A DNA stretch of 64,000 bases from Salinimicrobium sediminis (GTDB taxonomy: Bacteria; Bacteroidota; Bacteroidia; Flavobacteriales; Flavobacteriaceae). The DNA is taken from contig NZ_OCMF01000002.1 in assembly GCF_900215295.1 (NCBI RefSeq), positions 496,001 to 560,000 of the forward strand, read 5' to 3'. This document shows, in pieces, positions 45,218 through 53,812 of the stretch (position 1 is its first letter; each line of letters begins with the position of its first letter). The translations under genes were made by a program, and so were the position numbers. A model generated the notes under the pieces. That model was not told the DNA's origin. It saw nothing but the letters and a program-made list of their open reading frames with translations, and searched no databases.

Positions 45218-45339
45218 CAGCTTTTCAAAAATCGCATTTTTTACTACCTTTAAAATCCTGCTTACCCTAACCGGTTGATCCCTTACACCTCCACTCTGGT
45301 AATCTGAAACATGGACAGGTATTCTAAATCCCGCCAGTT
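45218..45339. other. Spacer with recurring motif
   Basis: Right after the DinB stop (TAACAGC) comes CGCATTTTTTACTACCTTTAAA (45233-45254), another copy of the motif at 43973-43995. In the DinB frame it reads ...KNRIFYYL-stop, close to AKNPFFDYL-stop of the remnant upstream. TTACCCTAACCGGTTGATC follows. Confidence 0.4.
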
Positions 45340-45897
45340 ATGAAAAATATCAGGATATTAGTGATCATCGTGATCAGCTTCATTAGTTGCTCAAAGGATG
45401 ACGATGATCCTGATGCTTCAAAAGTCAGCGTTCCAATAGGTAGTATAGCTGTAGAAATAAATGGAAAAACAGAAACCTTCAATGTGGATACAAGAGCAGT
45501 CATAGATACTATTCCCTGGTCTTTTGGGCGGAATGCGGTGAAACTATCGATTTCAGGAAAAAGTACTGGTGATCAAAATTCAGAGAATATATTGATCTGG
45601 TTTTTTGTTACTCCAGAAAGAGAAATAGATGCAGGCACATACCCCGATCTGGAGAAACAGATCTATCATTTTCTGGAATATAACAGTGACTGGCGGGGAG
45701 ATCTTTACAATTACGGCTCTAATCGTTATGTAAATGAGTACTATTCCTCAAGATCATCAATAACACGAATTGACTCTGTTATTAAAGGAACATTTACCGG
45801 AAATCTTGGAATTGGAACAGGCGCTGTGGGAGAAGAACAGCCACCCCGGGATTATAAAATGAGAAATGGACAGTTTAACCTTGTTTTAGAAAAGTAA
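45340..45897 (+). CDS. Hypothetical lipoprotein
   Basis: A 185-residue exported protein with lipobox SFISC (Cys at about 17) followed by the acidic SKDDDDPD stretch that is typical of Bacteroidetes surface-exposed lipoproteins. The rest is beta-rich (IGSIAVEINGKTETFNV, VKLSISGKST, NILIWFFVTPEREIDAGTYPD) and ends in a strand FNLVLEK, like DUF6252-type proteins. Function unknown. Confidence 0.7.
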   Translation: MKNIRILVIIVISFISCSKDDDDPDASKVSVPIGSIAVEINGKTETFNVDTRAVIDTIPWSFGRNAVKLSISGKSTGDQNSENILIWFFVTPEREIDAGTYPDLEKQIYHFLEYNSDWRGDLYNYGSNRYVNEYYSSRSSITRIDSVIKGTFTGNLGIGTGAVGEEQPPRDYKMRNGQFNLVLEK

Positions 45898-46081
45898 AAT
45901 TTTAAGGATCAAAGGATACCCGGAATTTTCACTAAAATGAAATTTTATTTTTTGACTATCTTTAAAAACCCACGAGAAGCAGCAACCGGCTCTCCCTACT
46001 TCGCCAATTTGCTCTAACCGGAAGGATTTAATGCACTATCGACATGATCGACATTCCGTAAATTAACTTTAAAACAGGAAA
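45898..46081. other. Boundary region with recurring motif and half-site
   Basis: Holds TTATTTTTTGACTATCTTTAAA (45945-45966), the recurring motif, followed by CTCCCTACTTCGCCAATTTGC (45991-46011) and TCTAACCGGAAGG (46012-46024), an echo of the 3' half of the palindrome at 42041-42168. No ORF. Confidence 0.4.
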
Positions 46082-46750
46082 ATGAGGAAAATTTGCTTTA
46101 TCCTATTGGCCGGTATTTTTTTAAGCTGTGATGGCGACCCTATAGAAGAAGGCGTTGAAACCACTATCGAGGGAACTATCTACGACAAGCAGAATGAAAT
46201 TCCTTTCGAAAATCTCAAACTCAAAGTTGCTGAATATAAAGTTCATCGTTCAGGCATTTATACTAACCGGGAGTTTATCCAGTGGATCGATTCAACCTAC
46301 ACAGATCAATACGGGGAATTTTATTTGAAATTTAAAACTTCAGGACGGGGAGATTATTACAAATTTGTAGTGGAAACAAAACCTAATATCTGGGATTATC
46401 ATCAAAGTGTCTTTGAAATACCATATATTGGGAAGAGTCTAAGTTTAGACCTGGATCTATTACATTTTTATCCAGTGAACCTTGTCATTGAAGTGAAAGA
46501 CATTGAGCATCTTCCGGTTTCTTTGAATCTTCGTCATTATCAGGATCTGGAAGATATCACTACCGGTAGTGGGACAGTTGAAAGATTGATCTATGCAGAT
46601 AAGAACAGCGATACCGAAGTTGCTTTCGGAAGAAAGATCGCTCCCAACCAATATGAGCGGTACACTGTCATTATTCCCGCCACCAATACTTCTGAACTGA
46701 CAAATTATAATCTGACTATTAATAATTCCGATTTTAAACCTACGGAATAG
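46082..46750 (+). CDS. Hypothetical lipoprotein, carboxypeptidase-regulatory-like
   Basis: A 222-residue exported protein, lipobox GIFLSC (Cys at 16), with an N-terminal beta-sandwich like that of the carboxypeptidase-regulatory/transthyretin type: TTIEGTIYDKQNEIPFENLKLKVAEYK and TDQYGEFYLKFKTSGRGDYYKFVVE. The C-terminal half is beta-rich and unassigned. Likely surface or periplasmic. Function unknown. Confidence 0.7.
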   Translation: MRKICFILLAGIFLSCDGDPIEEGVETTIEGTIYDKQNEIPFENLKLKVAEYKVHRSGIYTNREFIQWIDSTYTDQYGEFYLKFKTSGRGDYYKFVVETKPNIWDYHQSVFEIPYIGKSLSLDLDLLHFYPVNLVIEVKDIEHLPVSLNLRHYQDLEDITTGSGTVERLIYADKNSDTEVAFGRKIAPNQYERYTVIIPATNTSELTNYNLTINNSDFKPTE

Positions 46751-46813
46751 CGCTGCAGCTTCTGAAAAATAATCTCATCACCCTCTCCCGGAATTGAAAA
46801 ACACGATCATATT

Positions 46814-47452
46814 TTGAATAGCTATATCGAAACTTTAAGGACCTGGAATAAGATCGCTGCTTTATATGAGGAAAAGTTCATGGATCTTGACCTGTATGAT
46901 CATACCTATGACTTTTTAAGTGACGCAATTAAAAAGGAAAAGCCTTTTATCTTAGATGCAGGTTGCGGCCCCGGGAATATTAGCAGGTATCTTCTATCCA
47001 AACATCCCGGTTTTAAAATCTTCGGAATTGATGTAGCTCCCAACATGGTAGCCCTGGCAACGAAAAACAATCCGGCTGCAAAATTTTCCGTAGTGGACCT
47101 TCGCTCTATTGATCAATTCCAAACGAAATACGACGGTATCATCTGCGGATTTGGTCTACCCTACTTATCTGAAGCAGATGCCAAAAAATTCATTTTTGAC
47201 TGCCATAATCTTCTTCATGAAAGCGGGGTGCTGTATCTTAGTTTTGTAGCAGGCGATCCAAAGCAGTCGGGATTCAAAACCGGAACTCCCGGAGACAGGG
47301 TTTATTTCTATTATCATTCCGCAGAAAAGATAAGGAAACAACTTGCCGAAACGGGTTTTGAGGAACTTAAAAGTTTTGAGGTTCCTTACAAAACGTCAGA
47401 CACAGAAAGGGAGATGCATTCCGTCATAATAACAAGAAAAAGAGATACCTAA
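46814..47452 (+). CDS. Class I SAM-dependent methyltransferase
   Basis: A 212-residue methyltransferase: motif I PFILDAGCGPGNISRYLLS (about 48-66), motif II FKIFGIDVAPNMVALA, then FSVVDLRSI and YDGIICGFGLPYLSEADAKKFI. The start is TTG at 46814, as the homologous N-terminal YIETLRTWNKIAALYEEKFM lies before any ATG. Substrate unknown (small molecule or tRNA type not resolvable). Ends 10 bases before the small membrane gene. Confidence 0.9.
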   Translation: MNSYIETLRTWNKIAALYEEKFMDLDLYDHTYDFLSDAIKKEKPFILDAGCGPGNISRYLLSKHPGFKIFGIDVAPNMVALATKNNPAAKFSVVDLRSIDQFQTKYDGIICGFGLPYLSEADAKKFIFDCHNLLHESGVLYLSFVAGDPKQSGFKTGTPGDRVYFYYHSAEKIRKQLAETGFEELKSFEVPYKTSDTEREMHSVIITRKRDT

Positions 47453-47462
47453 TTAATATTGA

Positions 47463-47660
47463 ATGAAGAAATTCATTAGAAGTGAAACAGTGAAAAACCT
47501 GTTATGGATAGCCTTTGGAGTTATAGGCGGCATCAACTATTTTTCAAGAGAGGAATACTGGATTAGCGGTATCCATTTTTTAGTTGCAGTCCTTTACGCC
47601 TATAACCTTGGAAAGCATCTAATTTCTTCCAATAGAAAAATGGTAAAGAATAAAGGTTAG
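47463..47660 (+). CDS. Small membrane protein (65 residues)
   Basis: Two membrane helices (about 10-26, VKNLLWIAFGVIGGINYF; 33-50, SGIHFLVAVLYAYNLG) linked by SREEYWI, and a basic tail. Ten bases after the methyltransferase stop. No family recognised. Confidence 0.6.
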   Translation: MKKFIRSETVKNLLWIAFGVIGGINYFSREEYWISGIHFLVAVLYAYNLGKHLISSNRKMVKNKG

Positions 47661-47713
47661 GACCGGGAATTCCGGAGCTTTCCAAAAGAAGTTATAATTT
47701 GCTCTCACCATTT

Positions 47714-48247
47714 ATGGAAACAAATATTTACACCACCAAAAAACTGGAGAAGTTTGTAAAAAAGCTGATAAGGACCGATGAGGACCCTCACGATAGATCT
47801 CATAGTCTCCTGGGGGACTGGAATGCCACTCTTTTCTATGTGGACCGCAAGAAATGCCTGCTCTTCACTAACAAAAAGACAAAATATAATGTCATCCTTA
47901 GCAATATAAGAGCTTCCGATCTAAGCAGTATCGGTGAAATATTCAAAAATGCATTCTACAGTCAATTGGTCTACGATGGCATCATATCCACTTATGACCA
48001 TATCAAATCCCTTACAGGCCGTCTCATCTTTCGACCTACCGATAATGACCGCAGCACTCTCGGATTTCAGAATCACAGCCTCGCAAACTGGGATTGGTGG
48101 CGGGACAAATATGTTACCTTAGAAAATATGCCTATGAAGGAATTGAACGGCCGCATCAACAATGTTCCTATCAAACTTGTCAAAAGTTACAAAACGGAGG
48201 ATTACACCTTTGCTTCCACAGAAATGAAAAAACTAATCCTGGAATAA
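47714..48247 (+). CDS. DUF6933-like cytoplasmic protein
   Basis: A 177-residue protein beginning METNIYTTKKLEKFVKKLI. The segment LLGDWNATLFYVDRKKCLLFTNKKTKYNVILSNIRASDL fits the pattern of DUF6933 (GDWHA-L-x-x-x-R-K-x-x-L-F-x-N); later come FYSQLVYDGI and a WDWWRDKY patch. No signal sequence. ATG at 47714 is preferred to an in-frame TTG at 47699, which is part of a near-consensus -7 element (TATAATTTG at 47692). Function unknown. Confidence 0.72.
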   Translation: METNIYTTKKLEKFVKKLIRTDEDPHDRSHSLLGDWNATLFYVDRKKCLLFTNKKTKYNVILSNIRASDLSSIGEIFKNAFYSQLVYDGIISTYDHIKSLTGRLIFRPTDNDRSTLGFQNHSLANWDWWRDKYVTLENMPMKELNGRINNVPIKLVKSYKTEDYTFASTEMKKLILE

Positions 48248-48307
48248 AAATTTTATTTGATATACAACCAAAACCATAAAACTTTTGCAGCATCTTATTT
48301 AGAATCC

Positions 48308-48913
48308 ATGAAGAAATTGCCATTTTTCACCCTCTTAGTCTTAGTTCTTCTTTTCACCTCCTGCGGCAATACCAAATATCATTACCATTTTGAAAGAGGA
48401 AGAATGGTAGATTTCACCACGGGAGAATGGATCCTTAACCGGCCCTATACCAATTATAATGAGGAGCGTATCAACAAGATCGCTTACAGGGAATTTAAAA
48501 AGATCCTTGATGACTCCCTGATCCCGGTGAAAGAAGTAAAAACAGAAGATCTGCTCCCCGTGCGGCTCGCTTTTGATCCTTCCGCAGAAGAACTGGCAGG
48601 TATAAAAGCTGCGACAGGAAAAGATTTTCTTATCAACGTGGAGTCCAACATGATCAAAAATGAGATGGGATCTTTTGCTCACACTCCTGCAATGGGCAGT
48701 ACTGTAAAAACAAATGAAGCAGGCATCAAAATAAAGATCTACAACCTGAATACGCGGGAGATCATTTCTGAAAGCAGCGTCACGGGAACAGCAAAAGTGA
48801 CCAAAAGTACGGGAGACAAGAATTGGGATTACGTACATAACGCGGAAACAATTTCCATGCAGGGGCTTATAAAATTGATAAGGAGGTATAAGAAGTACGG
48901 TATAACAAAGTGA
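48308..48913 (+). CDS. Hypothetical lipoprotein
   Basis: About 201 residues, beginning MKKLPFFTLLVLVLLFTSCGN with lipobox LFTSC (lipidated Cys about 19). The mature part resembles proteins of unknown function in Bacteroidetes: TGEWILNRPYTNY, an acidic stretch ERINKIAYREFKKIL and beta strands (DFLINVESNMIKNE, IKIKIYNLNTREIISESSVTG). The upstream 17 codons from 48257 are not used, because the signal peptide begins at this ATG. Last gene of the accessory cluster. Confidence 0.65.
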   Translation: MKKLPFFTLLVLVLLFTSCGNTKYHYHFERGRMVDFTTGEWILNRPYTNYNEERINKIAYREFKKILDDSLIPVKEVKTEDLLPVRLAFDPSAEELAGIKAATGKDFLINVESNMIKNEMGSFAHTPAMGSTVKTNEAGIKIKIYNLNTREIISESSVTGTAKVTKSTGDKNWDYVHNAETISMQGLIKLIRRYKKYGITK

Positions 48914-49122
48914 ATTCCGGACCGGGTTATTTATCACGGCAGGAAATTAAACCGGAAAAAACAAAAAGGGCATCACATAATTGCAACGCCCTTGAAAACA
49001 ATCAACTATCACCATTGAATTGTTTTTCTAACTAATAATATACGAATATCATACCGAAATTAATTAAGTTTCTTTGGGGCTAAAGAGATCATAAATTTGT
49101 CATAAAATTGTAGTTTTAACGA
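48914..49122. other. Intergenic region before the LytTR regulator
   Basis: Contains a hairpin AAAGGGC (48965-48971) / GCCCTTG (48987-48993) without T run, then A+T-rich sequence that likely holds the promoter of the regulator operon. No ORF. Confidence 0.35.
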
Positions 49123-49875
49123 ATGGTAAAAGCGGTAATCATTGACGATGAAGTAAATGCCCAGAATCTATTGGAAAAGACACTGGAAAGGTGTTTTCCT
49201 AATAAATTCAATGTGGTAGAAAAATGCAATTCGGTAGATTCCGGTGTGCATGCGATCAAGAAATATGAACCCGAACTGGTTTTTTTGGATATCCAGATGC
49301 CCGAGAAAAATGGCTTTGAATTGTTCAAATATTTTGATGTGATCAATTTTGAGGTGATCTTCATTACCGCCTTCAATCAATTTGCGATCAAGGCCATTAA
49401 ACGCAGTGCTCTGGACTATTTACTTAAACCCGTAAACAGCCTGGAATTGGCTGAAGCGATAAAAAAGTTTGACACCAGGAACAAAGGGAACTTTGCTCAA
49501 AAAAAATTGACTCTTCTGCTCGAAAATCTTAATGTTAACGATCAACAGGTGAGTAAGATCGCTTTTCCAACAGTTGAAGGCTTCGAACTCCTGCACTCCA
49601 ATCAAATTTTGTACTGCAAAGCCGAAAGTAATTATTGTTGTATCAAACAGATAAGCGGTCATACAAAAATGGCGACCAAAACCTTAAAGTATGTGGAGGA
49701 AATCCTTCCCTCAAATGCCTTTATCAGGATACATAAAACCTTTGTTATTAATCTAAACTATGTGGTGAGATACCACAAAACCAATAAGGAAGTAGAATTA
49801 ACCAATGGAGAGAAGCTTCCTGTTTCTTTTCGTAAAGAAGAGGAGTTTATCAATGCCATTTTACAAAACAATTAG
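49123..49875 (+). CDS. LytTR-family response regulator
   Basis: A 250-residue regulator: receiver domain (1-120) with the acidic pair IIDDE, phospho-acceptor Asp56 in LVFLDIQMPEKNG, and ITAF...Lys switch (YLLKPV), then a LytTR DNA-binding domain (about 150-250: KIAFPTVEGFELLHSNQILYCKAESNY, the last strand FIRIHKTFVINLNYVVRY, LPVSFRKEEEF). It controls genes together with the kinase that overlaps it by 23 bases. Targets unknown. Confidence 0.94.
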   Translation: MVKAVIIDDEVNAQNLLEKTLERCFPNKFNVVEKCNSVDSGVHAIKKYEPELVFLDIQMPEKNGFELFKYFDVINFEVIFITAFNQFAIKAIKRSALDYLLKPVNSLELAEAIKKFDTRNKGNFAQKKLTLLLENLNVNDQQVSKIAFPTVEGFELLHSNQILYCKAESNYCCIKQISGHTKMATKTLKYVEEILPSNAFIRIHKTFVINLNYVVRYHKTNKEVELTNGEKLPVSFRKEEEFINAILQNN

Positions 49876-52837
49876 GCTTTCCTTCCTCCTCTGTTTGTTC
49901 TTTAACTGGGCTTTTTCCCAAAATTATCCCGTTAAACATTATTCAGCAGCCAATGAATTACCCAATAACGCCGTAAGGTCTCTGCTGGTAGACAGCAATA
50001 ACATCTTATGGATAGGGACTGAAAATGGAGTGGTTAAAAAAGAAAACGATGAATTCAATTATCTTTTTGAAGAAGATGGTCTTGCCCTTAACAGCTGCTG
50101 GGCTATTGCCGAAGATAAGAACAAAAATTTATGGTTTGGGAGCTACGGTAAAGGTGTAAGCATCTATGATGGATACAATTTTAAAGTTATTTCTGAAGAA
50201 CAAGGGTTGGTTCATAATGAAATCACGACGCTGTCGCCTTATGAAAATAAGATGTACGTGGGGACCAGTGACGGAATTTCAGTTATCGATATAAATACTT
50301 TTGAAGTCCAAACTTTAGACCATCCATCCAGTAATGAACTTTTCAGGATTTCAGATTTTTTTAAATTCAGAAATGAAATCTATGTGTTCACTTACAGATC
50401 AGGAATCTATAAAATTCTGAACAAGGAAAATAATAGCAGGCTGGTCAAAGTGAATGACCATAAATTCGTTTATTCCGTTTTTGTCCACAACGACAGTATC
50501 TACAGCAGCAACAAAGGTTTTTTTACTAAAAGTCCGCTGGTGGATTATCTTGGAAAAAATCCTACTTCAGCAAAAAAATCAGGGACCTCTATTATTTGGG
50601 ATCATGTAAAAACGAATGATGATAGAATTTTTGCAGCAGCCTGGGGTATCTATGACCCCAATGGCGGGATCTATGAACTGCAGGACAGGCAGATGAATTC
50701 CAGGGCTTCAGAATTTGATATTTCAAGCAAGGAAGTGACCTCCCTGGCTTATGACCCCAACTTTGAAAGATTATATGTAGGCACCAAAGATGCCGGTTTG
50801 TTTGAAGTTGCATTAGATCCTCAGATCAAGTTCAAAGAATTCGAGGGAAAAAGTCTTTTAAGTTTTGCAGAAACAGAAAATACTTTGGCTTTTGTATTTA
50901 ACGATGGTATTGTTATAAAAAATGATGGAACAGAGCAAAACATAAGCCTGGCAAAATTAAAGACCTGGCAGAGAAATTATGTTCTGAATACCAGACTTCC
51001 CTTGCCTAAACACAAAGATAATTTTTATGAACTTGACCATTCCACAAAGGCCGGAGACATCAAAATTTATGACATCAAGGTCTCCGGAGAACTTTATTGG
51101 GTGAATACGAATATCGGGATCTATGTTATAAATGAAGCGGCCGAATTGCATCGCTATTTGCCCCTGCATTCAGAAGAGATCAATTTTACTCCAAAAGGAG
51201 ATCTTATTGAAACCCATCCCTATGGTGGCGTACGGGTTTATAAGGACCTGGATGCTTTCACCTATACTTACTTTAGCCCGCAAGTGCCCACTACTCCAAC
51301 TATGGTAGTGAATAGTTTACGTAAGGCTGAAAAAACGTACTTCGTTTCGGTCTTTTCCGGCCTTTTTCTTTGGGATAACGACAGGTTTATATCTTATCTA
51401 CATGATGGCATTTGGAAGGAACAACAGTTAAGACATATTACCTCCTTGGGAGAAAATATTGCAGTGTCATCTGAGTTTGGGGATGTGTTTATTATAAAAG
51501 ATGACAGGGCACAATTCCAGATTCTAAAAAAAATTCCGCGGGCCGAAATTGAGGGAAACACTATTTCCTTTCTAAAAGATTACAGGGAGATCCTGATCAT
51601 TGGGACAGAAAAAGGTCTTACCCTGTATGCAAATGACCGAACCATATTTTTGGATCAGGAACAGGGATTGAAACAACCATTATTATCTGCAGAAGTTGAT
51701 AAAGACAGGCTATATATTGGAAGTAACAGCGGATATTATAATATTGACCTGCAGGATGTAATTCATTCAGAAGCCTTAATAGATCATATCAACCTAAAAG
51801 AGATCTTCATCAACAACAGTAAATTTTCTTTGGGTTCGGTGCGAAACAAAGACGAGATCAATCTGGACCATGATCAAAATACTATCTTATTGAAATTCAA
51901 CACCAATGCACATCCCTTTCCGCATAAATTGAGATACCGGTATCGGTTGAATTCCGGAGACGACTGGAGCCTCCCCTCTGTAAAACCAGAAATTTTCCTG
52001 CCTTTTTTACCGGCTGATGATTATGAGGTAGAAGTAAAAGTATTGGACAAAAGTACCGGGTTAAGTTATTCTCAGCAGCTTCTGACTCTTTCCATACTTC
52101 CTCCTTTTTGGAAAACCTGGTGGTTCCTTTTATTGATCATGACTTTGGGAATTTTAATGGTGTACGGCATCTATAGATTCCAGATCCTGCAAAGCCGCAA
52201 ATTTGAAGAACAAAAAAGACTCATCCAAAAACGGTTTGAAGAAACAAAAATGGAAGCATTACTGGCACAAATGAATCCGCACTTTATTTTTAATGCCATG
52301 AATTCCATTCAATACTATATCATGGAAAGCGATATAGATAATGCCACTGTTTTCCTGGGAGATTTTGCAAGATTGATAAGGTTAAATCTGGATCACTGTA
52401 CAAAGCCCAGGATCCTTTTAATCGAAGAAATTGAGTACCTGCAGTCTTATATCAGGGTGGAAAATACCCGGTTTAATAATGCCCTAAAGGTGGAGATGGA
52501 TATAGATCCTGCTATTGACGTTTATGAAATCCAAATTCCCACCATGCTATTACAGACATTTGTGGAAAATGTATTTGTTCATGCCTTCCCTCCGGGAGTG
52601 AAGGATCCAACTTTAAAGATTACATTCAAGAGGCTTCAGGAAAACGTCTTACAATGTAAGATTGAAGATAACGGGGTGGGTTTCACTCCCGGAACTTCTA
52701 ATAAACTTCATACCTCCAGAGGTGTTTCCTTGGTAAAAGAGCGTTTAATTCTTTTGGGATATAATATTGATGAAGCCATTTCCATTACTTCCACTAAAAA
52801 TAAGGGTACAACGGTTGAACTTAGACTACAGGTTTAA
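49853..52837 (+). CDS. Sensor histidine kinase with regulator-propeller domain (LytS-like)
   Basis: A 994-residue membrane sensor. Signal peptide (MPFYKTIRLSFLLCLFFNWAFSQ) supports the start at 49853 rather than an in-frame ATG at 49805. The periplasmic part (about 25-640) is made of repeated propeller blades (NILWIGTENGVVKK, NLWFGSYGKGVSIYDG, YVGTSDGIS), then a Y_Y_Y-type domain (PHKLRYRYRLNSGDDW), a membrane helix (TWWFLLLIMTLGILMVYGI) and a His-kinase domain of the LytS type with NPHFIFNAMNSIQYYI and ENVFVHAF for ATP binding. Hybrid-propeller sensors usually detect saccharides or envelope signals; the ligand is unknown here. Overlaps its response regulator by 23 bases. Confidence 0.94.
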   Translation: MPFYKTIRLSFLLCLFFNWAFSQNYPVKHYSAANELPNNAVRSLLVDSNNILWIGTENGVVKKENDEFNYLFEEDGLALNSCWAIAEDKNKNLWFGSYGKGVSIYDGYNFKVISEEQGLVHNEITTLSPYENKMYVGTSDGISVIDINTFEVQTLDHPSSNELFRISDFFKFRNEIYVFTYRSGIYKILNKENNSRLVKVNDHKFVYSVFVHNDSIYSSNKGFFTKSPLVDYLGKNPTSAKKSGTSIIWDHVKTNDDRIFAAAWGIYDPNGGIYELQDRQMNSRASEFDISSKEVTSLAYDPNFERLYVGTKDAGLFEVALDPQIKFKEFEGKSLLSFAETENTLAFVFNDGIVIKNDGTEQNISLAKLKTWQRNYVLNTRLPLPKHKDNFYELDHSTKAGDIKIYDIKVSGELYWVNTNIGIYVINEAAELHRYLPLHSEEINFTPKGDLIETHPYGGVRVYKDLDAFTYTYFSPQVPTTPTMVVNSLRKAEKTYFVSVFSGLFLWDNDRFISYLHDGIWKEQQLRHITSLGENIAVSSEFGDVFIIKDDRAQFQILKKIPRAEIEGNTISFLKDYREILIIGTEKGLTLYANDRTIFLDQEQGLKQPLLSAEVDKDRLYIGSNSGYYNIDLQDVIHSEALIDHINLKEIFINNSKFSLGSVRNKDEINLDHDQNTILLKFNTNAHPFPHKLRYRYRLNSGDDWSLPSVKPEIFLPFLPADDYEVEVKVLDKSTGLSYSQQLLTLSILPPFWKTWWFLLLIMTLGILMVYGIYRFQILQSRKFEEQKRLIQKRFEETKMEALLAQMNPHFIFNAMNSIQYYIMESDIDNATVFLGDFARLIRLNLDHCTKPRILLIEEIEYLQSYIRVENTRFNNALKVEMDIDPAIDVYEIQIPTMLLQTFVENVFVHAFPPGVKDPTLKITFKRLQENVLQCKIEDNGVGFTPGTSNKLHTSRGVSLVKERLILLGYNIDEAISITSTKNKGTTVELRLQV

Positions 52838-53007
52838 CGATTACTTATAAAATCCATACGTTCGCTAAATGGAATTATATGGTTTTCTTTTTAGATATAT
52901 ATTTACAAAAAATTAAGAATTAGAGTTAGAATAGTTCTGCGGATAATTAATTATATGTAGGGTATTAATAAGTTTCCGGGATAAGTTTGATTCTTATTTC
53001 CTTAATT
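52838..53007. other. A+T-rich gap after the sensor kinase
   Basis: 170 bases without ORF, hairpin or tRNA; it leads into a candidate small RNA. Confidence 0.3.
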
Positions 53008-53084
53008 TTTAAACAATCAATTCGGTCTTGAGATCGGTGAATTGTCTGCAAAAACCACTAGCCATTAGTTAGTGGTTTTTTTTG
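53008..53084 (+). ncRNA. Candidate small RNA with terminator
   Basis: CAATTC (53018-53023) pairs with GAATTG (53039-53044) around a GGTCTTGAGATCGGT loop; a strong terminator follows: AAAACCACTA (53051-53060), loop, TAGTGGTTTT (53070-53079) with TTTTTG. It can be the end of the kinase mRNA or an independent small RNA of about 80 nt. Confidence 0.4.
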
Positions 53085-53406
53085 TAGTTATGTTCCCGCA
53101 GTCTTTTATTATTCCATGTGAAATGGAGTTAGCTATAAATACACAGCCTGCGGTCATAAAAGAAAATAGGTCGCTACAATATTGGTTAGCAGTAGAGAAA
53201 ATTGGATTACCTGAAGATGATCCAGGGAGGGGAGCCTGCAAAGAAAACCACGCCCTGCTCCCATAGTTTTATTAAGAAGCAGAGGGATTAACTGCGTTGA
53301 TCCCCGGGAGGGGAACCTTGCATCTTTAAATGCTTCAGGCTGCGCCTGTAAACATTTTCTTTTTAATCCAGGTTTTCAAACTCCGTTTGAACCTTCCTTA
53401 AAAACA
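53085..53406. other. Gene-free stretch with degenerate direct repeat
   Basis: No convincing gene. Two similar sequences occur: TGATCCAGGGAGGGGAGCCT (from 53218) and TGATCCCCGGGAGGGGAACC (from 53298), each followed by a TGCA. Apart from them only A+T-rich spacer. Confidence 0.4.
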
Positions 53407-53435
53407 AAATGCTTCCCATTTCCGGGAAGCATTTA
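53407..53435 (-). terminator. Terminator of tRNA-Ser
   Basis: AAATGCTTCCC (53407-53417) pairs with GGGAAGCATTT (53424-53434); on the minus strand a T-rich stretch (TTTTGTTTTT) follows, 8 bases after the tRNA 3' end. Confidence 0.85.
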
Positions 53436-53442
53436 AAGTTTG

Positions 53443-53527
53443 CGGAGAAAGAGGGATTCGAACCCCCGGAGGTGTGACCCTCAACAGTTTTCAAGACTGC
53501 CGCATTCGACCACTCTGCCATTTCTCC
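53443..53527 (-). tRNA. tRNA-Ser (anticodon UGA)
   Basis: On the minus strand an 85-nt class II tRNA: acceptor GGAGAAA/TTTCTCC, D-arm GCAGAGTGGTCGAATGC, anticodon arm CAGTCTTGAAAACTG with TGA at the anticodon, a long variable arm and the T-arm GGGGGTTCGAATCCC. It decodes UCA and related serine codons. CCA is not encoded. Followed by a terminator. Confidence 0.95.
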
Positions 53528-53536
53528 TGAGTGCCT

Positions 53537-53728
53537 CATCAGCTATTTGCTGAATGCGGGTGCAAATATAAAAACCTTTTTGGAATATAAAACAAGTTTC
53601 TCGAAATTTTAAAAAAGAAGTTTTCCTTTAAGAATTGTAGGAAAAGGTAAGCGTGAAGATTCTTACAACATCTGTTAAATACAGGTTAAATCAACTTTAC
53701 CCATGTAAATTTGTAAGACAAAATATTC
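53537..53728. other. A+T-rich gap before the candidate small RNA
   Basis: No ORF or repeat. It contains the probable promoter of tRNA-Ser (minus strand) and a weak -33 TTTG at 53710. Confidence 0.3.
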
Positions 53729-53812
53729 TATCTTGAGCTTCAAAGCATTAGCCTGTAATATGGCTCCATAAGTGAGAAGCGTATCCCCCTACAGTACACT
53801 TCTCACTTTTTT
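53729..53812 (+). ncRNA. Candidate small RNA ending in a strong terminator
   Basis: TATCTTGA (53729-53736), a one-mismatch -7 element, is followed by about 70 nt with a small hairpin AGCC/GGCT (53750-53765) and a terminator AGTGAGAAG (53771-53779) / CTTCTCACT (53799-53807) with TTTTTT on the plus strand. The T run exists only on this strand, while the neighbouring CBS gene is on the other, so a plus-strand transcript is implied. Confidence 0.45.

Noticed and set aside
53072-53266. 64-residue ORF downstream of the candidate small RNA
   Set aside because: Starts inside a terminator T run, has no hydrophobic or family pattern and no ribosome-binding site.
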